Part shown: one piece after another, positions 44,058 through 54,693 of the stretch
Layout of the letters: each line of letters begins with the position of its first letter
How positions within the stretch are numbered: the first letter of the stretch is position 1
Source: Pseudooceanicola nanhaiensis
GTDB lineage: Bacteria; Pseudomonadota; Alphaproteobacteria; Rhodobacterales; Rhodobacteraceae
NCBI RefSeq assembly: GCF_020171315.1
Contig: NZ_JAIUZP010000001.1
Span: forward strand, 248,001 to 312,000
Reading direction: 5' to 3'
DNA length: 64,000 nucleotides
Notes under the pieces: model-generated
The model's database searches: none
What the model saw: only the letters and a program-made list of their open reading frames with translations
What the model was told of the DNA's origin: nothing
Program-made: the position numbers and the translations under genes

Positions 44058-45164
44058 ATGGCACTTTCGCCCCTGAACCAGCGCCGCTGGCGCAACTTCC
44101 GCCGCAACAGGCGGGCCTACTGGTCGCTGGTGATCTTCACCGTCCTCTTCGTGCTCTCGCTCTTTGCCGAGTTCATCGCGAACGACAAACCCATCGTGGT
44201 GCGCTACCGCGGCGAGCTGATGGCGCCGATCTTCAACTTCTACCCCGAGACGGCCTTCGGCGGCGATTTCCAGACAGAGGCGGTCTATTCCGACCCGGAG
44301 GTGAAATGCCTCATCGTGTCCGGCGGGTTGGATGCCTGTTTCGATGACCCCGAGGGGATCATGGAAGAGGCCCGCACCGGCATCGTGGACGGGCAGGCGA
44401 TCGAGAAGGGCTGGATGATCTGGCCGCCGATCCCCTATTCCTACTCGCGCCCCGTGGACCGTCCCGGCGCGGCCCCGCTGCCGCCCAACAGCCAGAACTG
44501 GCTGGGCACCGACGACACCAAGCGCGACGTTCTGGCCCGTGTGATCTACGGCTTCCGGTTGTCGATCCTCTTCACGCTGATCGTCACCACGCTGTCCTCG
44601 ATCATCGGGGTGACGGCGGGGGCCTTGCAGGGCTTCTTCGGCGGGCGGCTGGACCTCTTCTTCCAGCGCTTCATCGAGATCTGGTCGGGCGTGCCGCAGC
44701 TCTACATCATCATCATCCTGTTCGCGATCCTCGGACGCAGCTTCTGGCTGCTGGTGTTCCTCATGGTGCTCTTCGGTTGGACCTCCCTCGTGGGGGTGGT
44801 GCGGGCGGAATTCCTGCGCGCGCGGAACCTCGAATACGTCCGCGCCGCGCGGGCGCTGGGCGTGTCGAACGCGGTGATCATGTTCCGCCACATGCTGCCC
44901 AACGCCATGGTGGCGACGCTGACCATGCTGCCCTTCATCGTGACCGGGACGATCGGGGCGCTGGCCTCCCTCGACTTCCTCGGCTACGGCCTGCCGTCCT
45001 CGGCGCCTTCTCTGGGGGAACTCACGCTGCAGGCGAAACAGAACCTTCAGGCGCCCTGGCTGGCCTTCACGGCCTTCTTCGTGTTCGCCGCGATGCTCTC
45101 GCTCCTCGTCTTCATCTTCGAAGGCGTGCGCGATGCCTTTGACCCGAGAAAGACCTTCCAATGA
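44058..45164 (+). CDS. yejE: peptide ABC importer permease YejE
   Basis: The protein has 368 residues. Characteristic are the basic N-terminus NQRRWRNFRRNRRAYWSLVIF, the large periplasmic loop between helix 1 and helix 2 (about 45-155, with LGTDDTKRDVLARVIYG at its end) and the coupling loop EYVRAARALGVSNAVIMFRHMLPNA. It overlaps yejF by four bases (ATGA), indicating translational coupling. Confidence 0.93.
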   Translation: MALSPLNQRRWRNFRRNRRAYWSLVIFTVLFVLSLFAEFIANDKPIVVRYRGELMAPIFNFYPETAFGGDFQTEAVYSDPEVKCLIVSGGLDACFDDPEGIMEEARTGIVDGQAIEKGWMIWPPIPYSYSRPVDRPGAAPLPPNSQNWLGTDDTKRDVLARVIYGFRLSILFTLIVTTLSSIIGVTAGALQGFFGGRLDLFFQRFIEIWSGVPQLYIIIILFAILGRSFWLLVFLMVLFGWTSLVGVVRAEFLRARNLEYVRAARALGVSNAVIMFRHMLPNAMVATLTMLPFIVTGTIGALASLDFLGYGLPSSAPSLGELTLQAKQNLQAPWLAFTAFFVFAAMLSLLVFIFEGVRDAFDPRKTFQ

Positions 45165-46744
45165 GCCTGCTTGAGGTGAACAACCTGACCGTCGCCTTCC
45201 GGCAGGACGGCAAGCGGATCGAGGCGGTGCATGGCGTCTCCTTTGCCGTGGACCGGGGCGAGACGGTGGCGCTCGTGGGCGAAAGCGGCTCGGGCAAGTC
45301 TGTCTCGGCGCTCTCCACCGTGCAGCTTCTGGGCGACAGTGCCGAGGTCAGCGGCTCCGTCACCTTCGGCGGCACCGAGATGGTCGGCGCGGACATGCAG
45401 ACCCTGCGCTCGGTCCGGGGCAACGAGATCAGCTTCATCTTCCAGGAGCCGATGACCTCGCTCAACCCGCTCCACACGCTGGAGAAGCAACTGGGCGAGA
45501 CGCTGGCACAGCACCAGGGCATCGTGGGCGACAAGGCCCGCGCGCGCATCATCGAGCTGCTGAACCAGGTCGGCATCCGCGACCCGGAGGAGAGGCTGGG
45601 CGCCTATCCGCACCAGCTCTCCGGCGGGCAGCGGCAGCGGGTCATGATCGCCATGGCGCTGGCCAATGATCCCAAGATGCTGGTGGCGGACGAACCGACC
45701 ACCGCGCTCGACGTGACGATCCAGGCGCAGATCCTCGACCTGCTGGCCAAGCTGAAGGACGAGACCGGCATGGGGATGCTCTTCATCACCCATGACCTGA
45801 ACATCGTGCGCCGCATCGCCGACCGGGTCTGCGTCATGAAGGACGGCCATATCGTCGAAACCGGCCCCACGGCCGAGATCTTCGACAACCCGCAGCACCC
45901 CTATACCCAGATGCTGCTGGCGGCCCATGCCACCGGTGCGCCCCTGCCTGCGGCCGAAACCGCGCCCGTGGTGGTGGAGACCGAGCATCTGAAAATCTGG
46001 TTCCCGATCCAGCGCGGCTTCCTCAAGCGGACGGTGGGCCACGTGAAGGCGGTCAACGACACGTCGATCCGCGTCCGCAAGGGCGAGACACTGGGTATCG
46101 TGGGCGAGTCCGGTTCCGGCAAGACGACGCTGGCGCTGGCGATCATGCGGCTGATCGCCTCCGAGGGGGGCATCACCTTCGAGGGGCGCGACATCCGCAA
46201 CGTCTCGACCCGGGCGCTGCGCGGCCTGCGCAAGGACATGCAGATCGTCTTCCAGGACCCCTTCGGCTCGCTCTCGCCCCGGATGACCTGCGAGCAGATC
46301 ATCGCGGAGGGTCTGGGCGTTCACAAGGTCGGCGCGGGCCGCTCCAAGCGGGAGCTGGTGGCCGAGGTGATGACCGAGGTGGGTCTCGACCCGGAGGCGA
46401 TGACGCGCTACCCGCACGAATTCTCGGGCGGGCAGCGGCAGCGGATCGCGATTGCCCGCGCGATGATCCTGCAACCGAAACTGGTGGTCCTGGACGAGCC
46501 GACCTCCGCCCTCGACATGACGGTGCAGGTGCAGATCGTCGACCTGCTGCGCCGGCTGCAGGAAAAGCACGGGCTGACCTATCTCTTCATCAGCCACGAC
46601 CTGAACGTGGTGCGCGCCATGTCGCACCGGGTGCTGGTGATGAAGCAGGGCGACGTGATCGAAGAGGGGACGGCCCAGCAGATCTTCGAGGCCCCGCAGG
46701 ACCCCTATACCCGCGCCCTGCTGGCCGCGGCGACGATGAACTGA
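45161..46744 (+). CDS. yejF: peptide ABC importer ATP-binding protein YejF (two ABC domains)
   Basis: The protein has 527 residues with two complete ATPase domains. The P-loops are GESGSGKSVSA (40-50) and GESGSGKTTLA, the signatures LSGGQRQRVMIAMAL and FSGGQRQRIAIARAM, and the Walker B motifs MLVADEPTTALD and LVVLDEPTSALD. Both look active. Unlike OppD/OppF the two are fused in one chain, as in YejF. A perfect palindromic terminator follows. Confidence 0.95.
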   Translation: MSLLEVNNLTVAFRQDGKRIEAVHGVSFAVDRGETVALVGESGSGKSVSALSTVQLLGDSAEVSGSVTFGGTEMVGADMQTLRSVRGNEISFIFQEPMTSLNPLHTLEKQLGETLAQHQGIVGDKARARIIELLNQVGIRDPEERLGAYPHQLSGGQRQRVMIAMALANDPKMLVADEPTTALDVTIQAQILDLLAKLKDETGMGMLFITHDLNIVRRIADRVCVMKDGHIVETGPTAEIFDNPQHPYTQMLLAAHATGAPLPAAETAPVVVETEHLKIWFPIQRGFLKRTVGHVKAVNDTSIRVRKGETLGIVGESGSGKTTLALAIMRLIASEGGITFEGRDIRNVSTRALRGLRKDMQIVFQDPFGSLSPRMTCEQIIAEGLGVHKVGAGRSKRELVAEVMTEVGLDPEAMTRYPHEFSGGQRQRIAIARAMILQPKLVVLDEPTSALDMTVQVQIVDLLRRLQEKHGLTYLFISHDLNVVRAMSHRVLVMKQGDVIEEGTAQQIFEAPQDPYTRALLAAATMN

Positions 46745-46769
46745 CCCGGACGCCCGGACCTGAAATGAA

Positions 46770-46793
46770 ACAACCGGCCCATGGGCCGGTTGT
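46770..46793. terminator. bidirectional hairpin between yejF and hemN
   Basis: This is a perfect 24-base palindrome centred on CCATGG, with arms ACAACCGGCCC and GGGCCGGTTGT, located between convergent genes. It is followed on the plus strand by GTGTCTC. Confidence 0.7.
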
Positions 46794-46828
46794 GTGTCTC
46801 TGACGGTCGGTTTGCCCGGCGCCCCGCC

Positions 46829-48184
46829 TCAGATGGCCGAGGAGTGCTTGGCCTTCGTCATGTCGTAGGCGTCAAACCCGCGTGCGATGATCCGGGTCAG
46901 CGGGCGTGCTTCCTCGGGGATGCGCAGCCCCGCGTCGGAGACCTCCAGCAAGCCTTCGAAATTCGCCGCCGCGCGGTCATAGAGCTGCCGTGCCGTTTCG
47001 ACCGAGATGCCGAAGCGGTCGCGCAGATCCTGCGTCGAGACGGCGAAATCGCACATCAGCGCCTCGATGATCCGGCCGCGCAGGTGATCGTCCGCCGTGA
47101 AGGCATGGCCCTTGGCGGTCGAGAAGCGGCCTTCGCGGATCGCCCCGGTATGGGCCGAGGTGGCGGGCGCGTTCTGCGCGTAGCCCTGCGGGAAGCGCGA
47201 GATGGAGGAGGCGCCGACACCGATCAGCACCTCGGACTGGTCGTCCGTGTAGCCCTGGAAGTTGCGGCGCAGCTTGCCCGCCTGCTGGGCGACGGCGAGG
47301 CCGTCCTCGGGCGTGGCGAAATGGTCGATCCCGATCTCGGCATAGCCGTCCCACTTGAAGAGCTGGCGTGCCGTCTCGAAGAGGTCGAGCCGTTCGGCGG
47401 GCGTGGGCAGCGCGTCCGAGGGAATCATCGACTGCCGCCGCGCCATCCACGGCACATGGGCATAGCCATAGAGCGCCACCCGGTCCGGGCCGAGGGCGAG
47501 CAGCTTCTGCACGCTTTCGGTGATGCGGGCGCGGCTCTGGTGCGGCAGGCCAAAGAGGATGTCCGCGTTCAGGCTGTAGACGCCCGCCTCGCGCAGTGCC
47601 TCTACCGCGTCGCGGGTGATTTCGAAGCTTTGCAGGCGGCCGATGGTGTTCTGGATCTCGGGGTCGAAGTCCTGCACCCCGATCGAGGCGCGGTTCATCC
47701 CCGCAGCTTTCAGCGCCTGCACCCGGTCGGCGTCGATCTCGTTCGGGTCGATCTCGACCGAGAATTCGGCGTCCTTGCCAAGCGGCACGGTGTCGAAGAT
47801 CGCCCCGGCCAGCTCGGACATCATCCCGGCGGACAGCAGCGTCGGCGTGCCGCCGCCCCAGTGCAGCCGCGACAGGGTGACGCCCTCGGGCAGGCGCGCC
47901 TTCAGCAACTGAAGCTCGGCCTTGAGAACCTGCAGGTAGGCCGCAACCGGGCTGTCGCTCTGGGTGCCCTGCGTGCGGCAGGCGCAGAACCAGCACAGAC
48001 GCCGACAAAACGGCACGTGGACATAGAGAGAGATCGACGACCCGGCGGGGATGGCCCCGATCCAGTTGCCAAAGCTCTCAGGCCCGACCGCATCTGAAAA
48101 ATGCGGCGCTGTGGGGTAGCTGGTGTACCGCGGCACTTTCGCGTCAAACAGTCCCAGCCGTTCAAGTTGCGTTTTCGGTATCAT
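46829..48184 (-). CDS. hemN: oxygen-independent coproporphyrinogen III oxidase
   Basis: The protein has 451 residues and is a radical-SAM enzyme. The cluster motif is C60-RRL-C64-WF-C67, followed by C69. The family beginning PRYTSYPTAPHF is at 18-29 and the SAM-binding GGGTPT follows. It makes protoporphyrinogen precursors without oxygen and is needed for heme synthesis at low oxygen. The start at 48184 is preferred because AAAGGT lies six bases before it; an ATG two codons earlier abuts that site. An FNR box lies in the 66 bases shared with fnrL. Confidence 0.94.
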   Translation of the reverse strand: MIPKTQLERLGLFDAKVPRYTSYPTAPHFSDAVGPESFGNWIGAIPAGSSISLYVHVPFCRRLCWFCACRTQGTQSDSPVAAYLQVLKAELQLLKARLPEGVTLSRLHWGGGTPTLLSAGMMSELAGAIFDTVPLGKDAEFSVEIDPNEIDADRVQALKAAGMNRASIGVQDFDPEIQNTIGRLQSFEITRDAVEALREAGVYSLNADILFGLPHQSRARITESVQKLLALGPDRVALYGYAHVPWMARRQSMIPSDALPTPAERLDLFETARQLFKWDGYAEIGIDHFATPEDGLAVAQQAGKLRRNFQGYTDDQSEVLIGVGASSISRFPQGYAQNAPATSAHTGAIREGRFSTAKGHAFTADDHLRGRIIEALMCDFAVSTQDLRDRFGISVETARQLYDRAAANFEGLLEVSDAGLRIPEEARPLTRIIARGFDAYDMTKAKHSSAI

Positions 48185-48219
48185 GCACATACCTTTGTCC
48201 CAAGCGGCCGGCAGAAGCC

Positions 48220-48233
48220 TTGACCCAGATCAA
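48220..48233. promoter_or_regulatory. FNR box between hemN and fnrL
   Basis: TTGACCCAGATCAA matches the FNR consensus TTGAT-N4-ATCAA with one deviation. It is 18 bases upstream of the fnrL ATG and 36 bases upstream of hemN, so it probably controls both, including FnrL autoregulation. Confidence 0.85.
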
Positions 48234-48250
48234 TCTCATGAAGTGTTGTT

Positions 48251-48997
48251 ATGTTGCAGGAAGCATTTTCGATCGGCTCGCATGACTGTGGTGATTGCCC
48301 CATCCGCCACCGCGCCGTCTGCGCCCGATGCGAGGCGGACGAGCTCGAGCTGCTCGAAGAAATCAAGTACTACCGAAGCTTTGAAGCTGGCCAGACCGTC
48401 ATCTGGTCCGGCGACAAGATGGATTTCGTGGGCTCTGTCGTGTCGGGAATCGCCACGCTGACCCAGACCATGGAAGACGGCCGCACCCAGATGGTGGGCC
48501 TTCTGCTGCCCTCCGATTTCGTCGGTCGCCCCGGGCGTCAGGGCTCTGCCTATGACGTGGTGGCGACGACCGATCTCGTCATGTGCTGCTTCCGCAAGAA
48601 GCCCTTTGAGCAGATGATGGAGACGACGCCGCATATCGCGCAGCGCCTGCTTCAGATGACGCTCGATGAGCTCGACGCGGCGCGGGAATGGATGCTGGTG
48701 CTGGGCCGCAAGACCGCGCGCGAGAAGATCGCCTCGCTGCTGGCGATCATCGCCCGGCGCGACGCGACGCTGCACCTGCGCGGGACCGATGGGCCGCTGG
48801 TCTTTGACCTGCCCCTGACCCGTGAGGCGATGGCCGATTACCTCGGCCTGACGCTGGAGACGGTGAGCAGGCAGGTCTCGGCGCTGAAGCGGGACGGGGT
48901 GATCGAGCTGCAGGGCAAGCGCCATGTGACGATCCCCGATTTCGGCCGTCTGCTGGAAGAGGCGGGCGACGACAGCGACGGCGGCATGCTGGCCTGA
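48251..48997 (+). CDS. fnrL: oxygen-sensing regulator FnrL
   Basis: The protein has 248 residues of the Crp/Fnr family. Candidate [4Fe-4S] ligands are among the N-terminal C13, C16, C24 and C27 (CGDCPIRHRAVCARC) plus C112/C113 in VMCCF. The effector barrel, a dimerisation helix (RLLQMTLDELDAAREWMLVL) and the HTH (TREAMADYLGLTLETVSRQVSALKRDGVI) follow. In relatives it activates cbb3 oxidase, hemN and other anaerobic genes, which agrees with the FNR boxes in this window. A terminator follows. Confidence 0.96.
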   Translation: MLQEAFSIGSHDCGDCPIRHRAVCARCEADELELLEEIKYYRSFEAGQTVIWSGDKMDFVGSVVSGIATLTQTMEDGRTQMVGLLLPSDFVGRPGRQGSAYDVVATTDLVMCCFRKKPFEQMMETTPHIAQRLLQMTLDELDAAREWMLVLGRKTAREKIASLLAIIARRDATLHLRGTDGPLVFDLPLTREAMADYLGLTLETVSRQVSALKRDGVIELQGKRHVTIPDFGRLLEEAGDDSDGGMLA

Positions 48998-49019
48998 CCT
49001 TGGCCGTGTCCAGAACGTG

Positions 49020-49045
49020 AAAAGCCGCGGGAGACCGCGGCTTTT
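49020..49045 (+). terminator. terminator of fnrL
   Basis: The stem AAAAGCCGCGG / CCGCGGCTTTT with a GAGA loop has a matching A-run upstream, so it can work in both directions for the convergent GNAT gene. Confidence 0.85.
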
Positions 49046-49073
49046 GCATGTCCGGACGGGCTGCGCGCGGCGC

Positions 49074-49550
49074 TCAGCCGAGCGCCTTTTCCATGTAAAC
49101 CCGGTTGCGCCCCTTCTCGGTGATCCGCGCGGTTTCGACATAGCCGCGGGCGGCGTAGATCGCGATATTCGCGGCCATCTTCTCGTGGGTGTAGAGCCGG
49201 ATGCGGTCCCGCCCCATGGCGCGGGCGATCTGCTCCACCGCGTCGAGCAGGATGCGCCCGTGGCCCTTGCCCTTGGCCTCCGCCGCGAGCGCCACGTTGT
49301 CGAGCATCAGGGCATCCGCCTGCGGGATCAGCACCAGTAGTCCCAGCACCTCCCGCCCATCGGGGCGATAGATCAGCGCATGGCCGTCGGCGATGAAGGC
49401 GGCGTAGTCGTCATCCATCGGCCCCGCCCGCTGGCCGAGGAGCGGGGTCCAGGGCGCATAGGCGGCCTCGACGATCTCCTGCACGCGGGGCAGGTCGGCG
49501 GGCCGGGCGAGGGACAATCCGGCAGGAAGGGACGCGGGCAGGGGGGACAT
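49074..49550 (-). CDS. GNAT family N-acetyltransferase
   Basis: The protein has 158 residues. The acetyl-CoA loop is AAEAKGKGHGRILLDAVEQIA (about 90-110) and the C-terminal strand pair LYTHEKMAANIAIYAARGYVETARI is typical of GNAT enzymes. The substrate is unknown. It is convergent with fnrL and shares the hairpin at 49020-49045. Confidence 0.85.
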   Translation of the reverse strand: MSPLPASLPAGLSLARPADLPRVQEIVEAAYAPWTPLLGQRAGPMDDDYAAFIADGHALIYRPDGREVLGLLVLIPQADALMLDNVALAAEAKGKGHGRILLDAVEQIARAMGRDRIRLYTHEKMAANIAIYAARGYVETARITEKGRNRVYMEKALG

Positions 49551-49709
49551 GGGGGCCTCCGGTCTTGGACTGCTGGCAGCCTAGCGGGGGAGGGGCGCGC
49601 CCCAAAGGTCCAGCGCCGAAAAAGGGGAGGGTCCACAGGGGGCCTCTAGACGCAAGCAGGGCGGACCAGATGGCCCGCCCCGCGCGTGTTCAAACCTGAT
49701 GCCGCTGGC

Positions 49710-50549
49710 TCAATGGGACATGAAGACCGGCACATTGGCCTCTTCCAGCATGTTACGCGTGGCCCCGCCGAGGATCGCCTCGCGGAAGCGGGAGTGGCCG
49801 TAGGCCCCCATGACGATCATGTCGGCGCCGATCTCGCTGGCGTGGCGGCGCAGCACGTCGGAGATGCGCGGCACCGTCTTGGAGAGCACGTCGATTTCGG
49901 CGTGGATGCCGTGACGGGACAGGTACTGGGCCAGCATCCCGCCCGGATCGGAGCGGTTCGGGCCATGCACCGGCGGGTCGATGACCGTGATGTGCACGTT
50001 CTCGGCGGTGATGAGAATCGGAAGGGCGGCGCGAATCGCATCCAGCGCCTCGCGGCTCTCGTTCCAGGCGATGACGACGCGCTTGGGCTTGGCCGAGGGC
50101 GTGGCGGCATCGGGCACCACGATCACCGGCACCTGGCCGTCGAACATGGCAGCCTCGACCACCGGTTCCAGTTCCAGCCCTCGGCCTTCTCCATAGGGCG
50201 TGGGCAGCACGGCGATGTCGGTGAAGCGCGAGCGGGCGGCGACATGGCGGCCGAGATCGCCCAACTGGGCAACGGCAGAATCAGTGGACCAGCGACCGCC
50301 CAGCTTGGTCAGTTCGGCCTTGGCGAGCTCTTCCAGCTCCTCGGCCTCGGCCTTGGTGCGTTCCATGGTCTCCTGAATCACCGCCGCAGAGGCCCCGGCG
50401 TAGTAATATCCGACCTGCGTCCGATCGACGCCGAGGCAGAGCACATCGAGATGCGCACCATAGTCGGCGGCCAGTGCGCTGGCCTTTTCGAGAAGGGGTT
50501 TAACAAGCGCCTTATCCGTGAGCGCGGTAAAGATAGATTTGTACACCAT
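49710..50549 (-). CDS. tandem-domain universal stress protein
   Basis: The protein has 279 residues, about twice a single Usp domain. The first half begins MVYKSIFTALTDKALVKPLLEKASALAADYGAHLDVLCLGVD. The second half carries the ATP-binding GAYGHSRFREAILGGATRNML and ends NVPVFMSH. GGAAGGA precedes the ATG at 50549. It is divergent from ccoN, with two FNR boxes between them; in Rhodobacter a usp gene at this position is FnrL-controlled (recalled). It probably acts in low-oxygen adaptation. Confidence 0.9.
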   Translation of the reverse strand: MVYKSIFTALTDKALVKPLLEKASALAADYGAHLDVLCLGVDRTQVGYYYAGASAAVIQETMERTKAEAEELEELAKAELTKLGGRWSTDSAVAQLGDLGRHVAARSRFTDIAVLPTPYGEGRGLELEPVVEAAMFDGQVPVIVVPDAATPSAKPKRVVIAWNESREALDAIRAALPILITAENVHITVIDPPVHGPNRSDPGGMLAQYLSRHGIHAEIDVLSKTVPRISDVLRRHASEIGADMIVMGAYGHSRFREAILGGATRNMLEEANVPVFMSH

Positions 50550-50609
50550 GGGAATCCTTCCTTTCCGAAGGTTGCTCACACAACCTATGCGCATTTAATC
50601 TGCCCGACA

Positions 50610-50623
50610 TTGACCCCGGTCAA
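50610..50623. promoter_or_regulatory. FNR box, usp-proximal
   Basis: TTGACCCCGGTCAA is an imperfect but symmetric FNR site, 61 bases upstream of the usp ATG. Confidence 0.75.
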
Positions 50624-50641
50624 GGATGCGGTGTGCGAGTG

Positions 50642-50655
50642 TTGATGCAGATCAA
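50642..50655. promoter_or_regulatory. FNR box, ccoN-proximal
   Basis: TTGATGCAGATCAA is a full match to TTGAT-N4-ATCAA. It lies 109 bases upstream of the ccoN ATG, consistent with activation of ccoNOQP. Confidence 0.9.
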
Positions 50656-50763
50656 GGCGGTTAGGCGGCGGTCCCAGCATTAAGCTCTCAGTCTGAAAAG
50701 AACCTCACGTGCTCGTGACTCGTCGCGAGGGAGGGTGCGTGCGGCTGGACAAAGGGACGCGTT

Positions 50764-52368
<1,605 letters not shown>

Positions 52369-52380
52369 GGAGCGAGAGAG

Positions 52381-53106
52381 ATGGCAATTCTCGACAAGCA
52401 TAAAATCCTCGAAAAGAACGCCACGCTTCTGCTGGCCTGTTCCTTCGCGGTGGTCACGATCGGCGGCATCGTTGAAATCGCCCCGCTGTTCTACCTTGAG
52501 AACACGATCGAGGAAGTGGAGGGCGTGCGCCCCTACTCCCCGCTCGAACTCACCGGCCGGGACATCTACATCCGGGAGGGCTGCTATGTCTGCCACTCCC
52601 AGATGATCCGGCCGATGCGGGACGAGGTGGAACGCTACGGTCACTACTCGCTGGCGGCGGAGTCGATGTACGACCACCCGTTCCAGTGGGGCTCCAAGCG
52701 GACCGGGCCTGACCTGGCCCGCGTGGGCGGCCGCTACTCGGACGAGTGGCACGTCGACCACCTGACCGACCCGCAGTCGGTGGTGCCGGAATCGGTGATG
52801 CCCAAGTACGGCTTCCTCAGCCACACGCTGATCGAAGGCGAATACGTGGCCGATCTGATGAGCACCCACCGCATTGTCGGCGTGCCCTACACGGACGAGA
52901 TGATCGAGAACGCTTCGGCGGACTTCAAGGTTCAGACCGATCCCTGGGGCGACTTCGACGGGCTGATGGAACGCTATCCCGGCGCGCAGGTCCGCAACTT
53001 CGACGGCGAACCCGGCATCACGGAAATGGATGCGCTGATCGCCTACCTGCAGATGCTGGGCACGTTGGTCGATTTCTCGACCTTCACGCCCGACGCGAGC
53101 CGGTAA
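52381..53106 (+). CDS. ccoO: cbb3-type cytochrome c oxidase subunit II
   Basis: The protein has 241 residues. One N-terminal anchor helix (about 14-36) precedes a periplasmic monoheme domain that binds heme c at C68-YV-C71-H72 ([13 protein letters not shown]). The axial methionine is probably in the [10 protein letters not shown] segment. It passes electrons from CcoP to CcoN. AGGAGCGAGAG precedes the ATG. Confidence 0.97.
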   Translation: MAILDKHKILEKNATLLLACSFAVVTIGGIVEIAPLFYLENTIEEVEGVRPYSPLELTGRDIYIREGCYVCHSQMIRPMRDEVERYGHYSLAAESMYDHPFQWGSKRTGPDLARVGGRYSDEWHVDHLTDPQSVVPESVMPKYGFLSHTLIEGEYVADLMSTHRIVGVPYTDEMIENASADFKVQTDPWGDFDGLMERYPGAQVRNFDGEPGITEMDALIAYLQMLGTLVDFSTFTPDASR

Positions 53107-53118
53107 GGAGGAGACGTC

Positions 53119-53313
53119 ATGGACCTCTATTCCCTTCTCCGTGAATTCGCGGACAGCTGGATGCTGCTGGCGCTCTTCCTGTTCTTCGTGGGCGTGATCC
53201 TCTGGGTCCTGCGTCCGGGAAGCACGAAGACCTATCGCGACACGGCAAACATCCCGTTCCGTCACGAGAAAGCCCCTGCCCAGGCAGAGGCCAACGCCCG
53301 CAAGGAGGCGTGA
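53119..53313 (+). CDS. ccoQ: cbb3-type oxidase small subunit CcoQ
   Basis: The protein has 64 residues with a single membrane helix (about 14-34, [20 protein letters not shown]) and a charged tail ending [14 protein letters not shown]. CcoQ stabilises the oxidase and protects it at higher oxygen. GGAGGAGAC precedes the ATG; the stop is followed one base later by the ccoP start. Confidence 0.95.
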   Translation: MDLYSLLREFADSWMLLALFLFFVGVILWVLRPGSTKTYRDTANIPFRHEKAPAQAEANARKEA

Positions 53314-53314
53314 G

Positions 53315-54175
53315 ATGAGCAAAGACCTGAAAGAGAAATACGGTACGACAGGCCATAGCTGGGACGGGATCGAAGAACTCAACACCCCGATGCCGCGCTG
53401 GTGGCTCTGGACCTTCTACGCCTGCATCTTCTGGGCGGTGCTCTACACGATCGCCTTCCCCGCATGGCCGCTGATCACCGGGGCCACCCCCGGGGTGCTC
53501 GGCTTCTCGACCCGCGGGCAGGTGGCCGAGGACATCGCTGCGGTCGATCAGGCCAACATGCAGATCAACCAGCAACTCGCCTCGGTCGAGCTGACCTCGA
53601 TCGCGGGCGATCCCGAGCTGAACCAATATGCCGTCTCTGCCGGGGCGGCGGTCTTCAAGACTTGGTGCGCGCAGTGCCACGGGTCTGGCGCGGCCGGTGC
53701 GGTGGGTTATCCCAACCTGCTGGACGACGACTGGCTCTGGGGTGGCGACATTGAGGCGATCCACACGACGGTGACCCACGGTATCCGCAACGACACCGAT
53801 CCGGATGCGCGCTACTCGCAGATGCCCGCCTTCGGCACCGATGACCTGCTGGAAGACGCCCAGATCGACGCCGTGGTGAACTACGTCATGTCGCTGAGCG
53901 GCGAACCGCAGGATGCCTCGCTGGTTTCCGAAGGGGCCGTGGTCTTCGAGGAGAACTGTGTCTCCTGCCACATGGAAGGCGGCACCGGCGACCGTGAGCA
54001 GGGCGCCCCGAACCTGACCGACGCGATCTGGCTCTATGGCGGCGACTACGCCACCATCAAGGAGACCGTCGAGAAGGCCCGCTTCGGCGTCATGCCGAAC
54101 TGGAACGCCCGCCTGACCGAGGCGCAGATCCGCGCCGTGGCAGCCTACGTCCACCAGCTGGGCGGCGGCGAGTGA
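53315..54175 (+). CDS. ccoP: cbb3-type oxidase diheme subunit III
   Basis: The protein has 286 residues. One membrane helix (about 30-52) is followed by two class I cytochrome domains, with hemes at C118-AQ-C121-H122 and C215-VS-C218-H219. It accepts electrons from soluble or membrane-anchored cytochrome c, possibly the CycM protein encoded at 40219-40728. The N-terminal [20 protein letters not shown] is the family start. A GC-rich hairpin follows the stop. Confidence 0.97.
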   Translation: MSKDLKEKYGTTGHSWDGIEELNTPMPRWWLWTFYACIFWAVLYTIAFPAWPLITGATPGVLGFSTRGQVAEDIAAVDQANMQINQQLASVELTSIAGDPELNQYAVSAGAAVFKTWCAQCHGSGAAGAVGYPNLLDDDWLWGGDIEAIHTTVTHGIRNDTDPDARYSQMPAFGTDDLLEDAQIDAVVNYVMSLSGEPQDASLVSEGAVVFEENCVSCHMEGGTGDREQGAPNLTDAIWLYGGDYATIKETVEKARFGVMPNWNARLTEAQIRAVAAYVHQLGGGE

Positions 54176-54187
54176 TCTGACAAGAAT

Positions 54188-54214
54188 ACCCCGCGCGGGC
54201 AGTTCGCGCGGGGT
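54188..54214 (+). terminator. hairpin after ccoP
   Basis: ACCCCGCGCG and CGCGCGGGGT form a strong stem around GGCAGTT, 13 bases after the ccoP stop. It has no T-tract, so it may stabilise the 3' end rather than terminate fully. Confidence 0.5.
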
Positions 54215-54311
54215 GGCACCGGCCTGTTCGTCCTGTTCGCGCGTTTCCTGAACGGCCGGTGCCCATTATTCGCCTGCCCCTTGATCCCCCCGGGTTTCGG
54301 AAGAGATTTGA

Positions 54312-54345
54312 GGCCTCCGGCGGGGATATTTCCGAACAGTGGATG
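54312..54345 (-). repeat. dispersed hairpin repeat, copy E (truncated)
   Basis: Read on the minus strand it begins CATCCACTGTTCGGAAATAT followed by CCCCGCCGGAGGCC. The head is conserved but the GGGGGC-AGACA-GCCCCC hairpin is absent. It lies just beyond the last small ORF, in sense with it. Confidence 0.75.
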
Positions 54346-54368
54346 AGACGACTGGCCCCCGCGTGGGG

Positions 54369-54497
54369 TCATTTGCGTTTCTGGAGGCGTGTGTGGGGCC
54401 GGGCCTCGTGGGGCAGTGGTTGGTCCCTCTGCCAACGGCAGCGGCGGCGGGCCTCTTCCGCCACCACGTCGAGCGGGCGCCAGAGGACCGGGCTCAT
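54369..54497 (-). CDS. hypothetical small protein, 42 residues
   Basis: The product starts MSPVLWRPLDVVAEEARRRC and continues with an arginine-rich, basic tail ending QKRK. I do not recognise it. Its ATG overlaps the stop of the preceding small ORF by four bases (ATGA), and GGAGGGGGAG lies just before it, so translation is well supported. The basic, arginine-rich character recalls DUF1127-like small proteins, but no signature is present. It is part of a two-gene unit divergent from a LysR gene. Confidence 0.5.
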   Translation of the reverse strand: MSPVLWRPLDVVAEEARRRCRWQRDQPLPHEARPHTRLQKRK

Positions 54498-54595
54498 CGC
54501 TCCCCCTCCCGGCGCGGTGCGGGGGCCTTCTGCGGAGCGGCGGGGCGGGCGGCCCGCGTGGCGGTCATGAAAGATTTCGCGTAGATGCCGAGCAT
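54494..54595 (-). CDS. hypothetical small protein, 33 residues
   Basis: The product starts MLGIYAKSFMTATRAARPAA and ends with a Pro/Ala/Arg-rich tail (PRREGER). No family is recognised. A good ribosome binding site (CAGGAGA, about seven bases before the ATG) and the four-base overlap with the next small ORF support a real two-gene unit. It is divergent from the LysR gene at 54694, with 98 bases between the start codons. Too short for confident assignment. Confidence 0.5.
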   Translation of the reverse strand: MLGIYAKSFMTATRAARPAAPQKAPAPRREGER

Positions 54596-54693
54596 GGTCT
54601 GTCTCCTGTTGGGGTGCTGAATGCCTTGAATATCGCGGTCGGGGCGTCACAATGCCAATCAGGAATGGTTCCGCACTGTAAGCTGAGATTACA

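Noticed and set aside
40754-44107. A 1117-codon open frame on the minus strand opposite yejA and yejB
   Set aside because: It mirrors conserved transporter genes, has an unnatural Arg/His/Gly composition and no ribosome binding site. The antisense frames at 9333-11357, 50944-53385 and 59792-62359 are rejected for the same reason.
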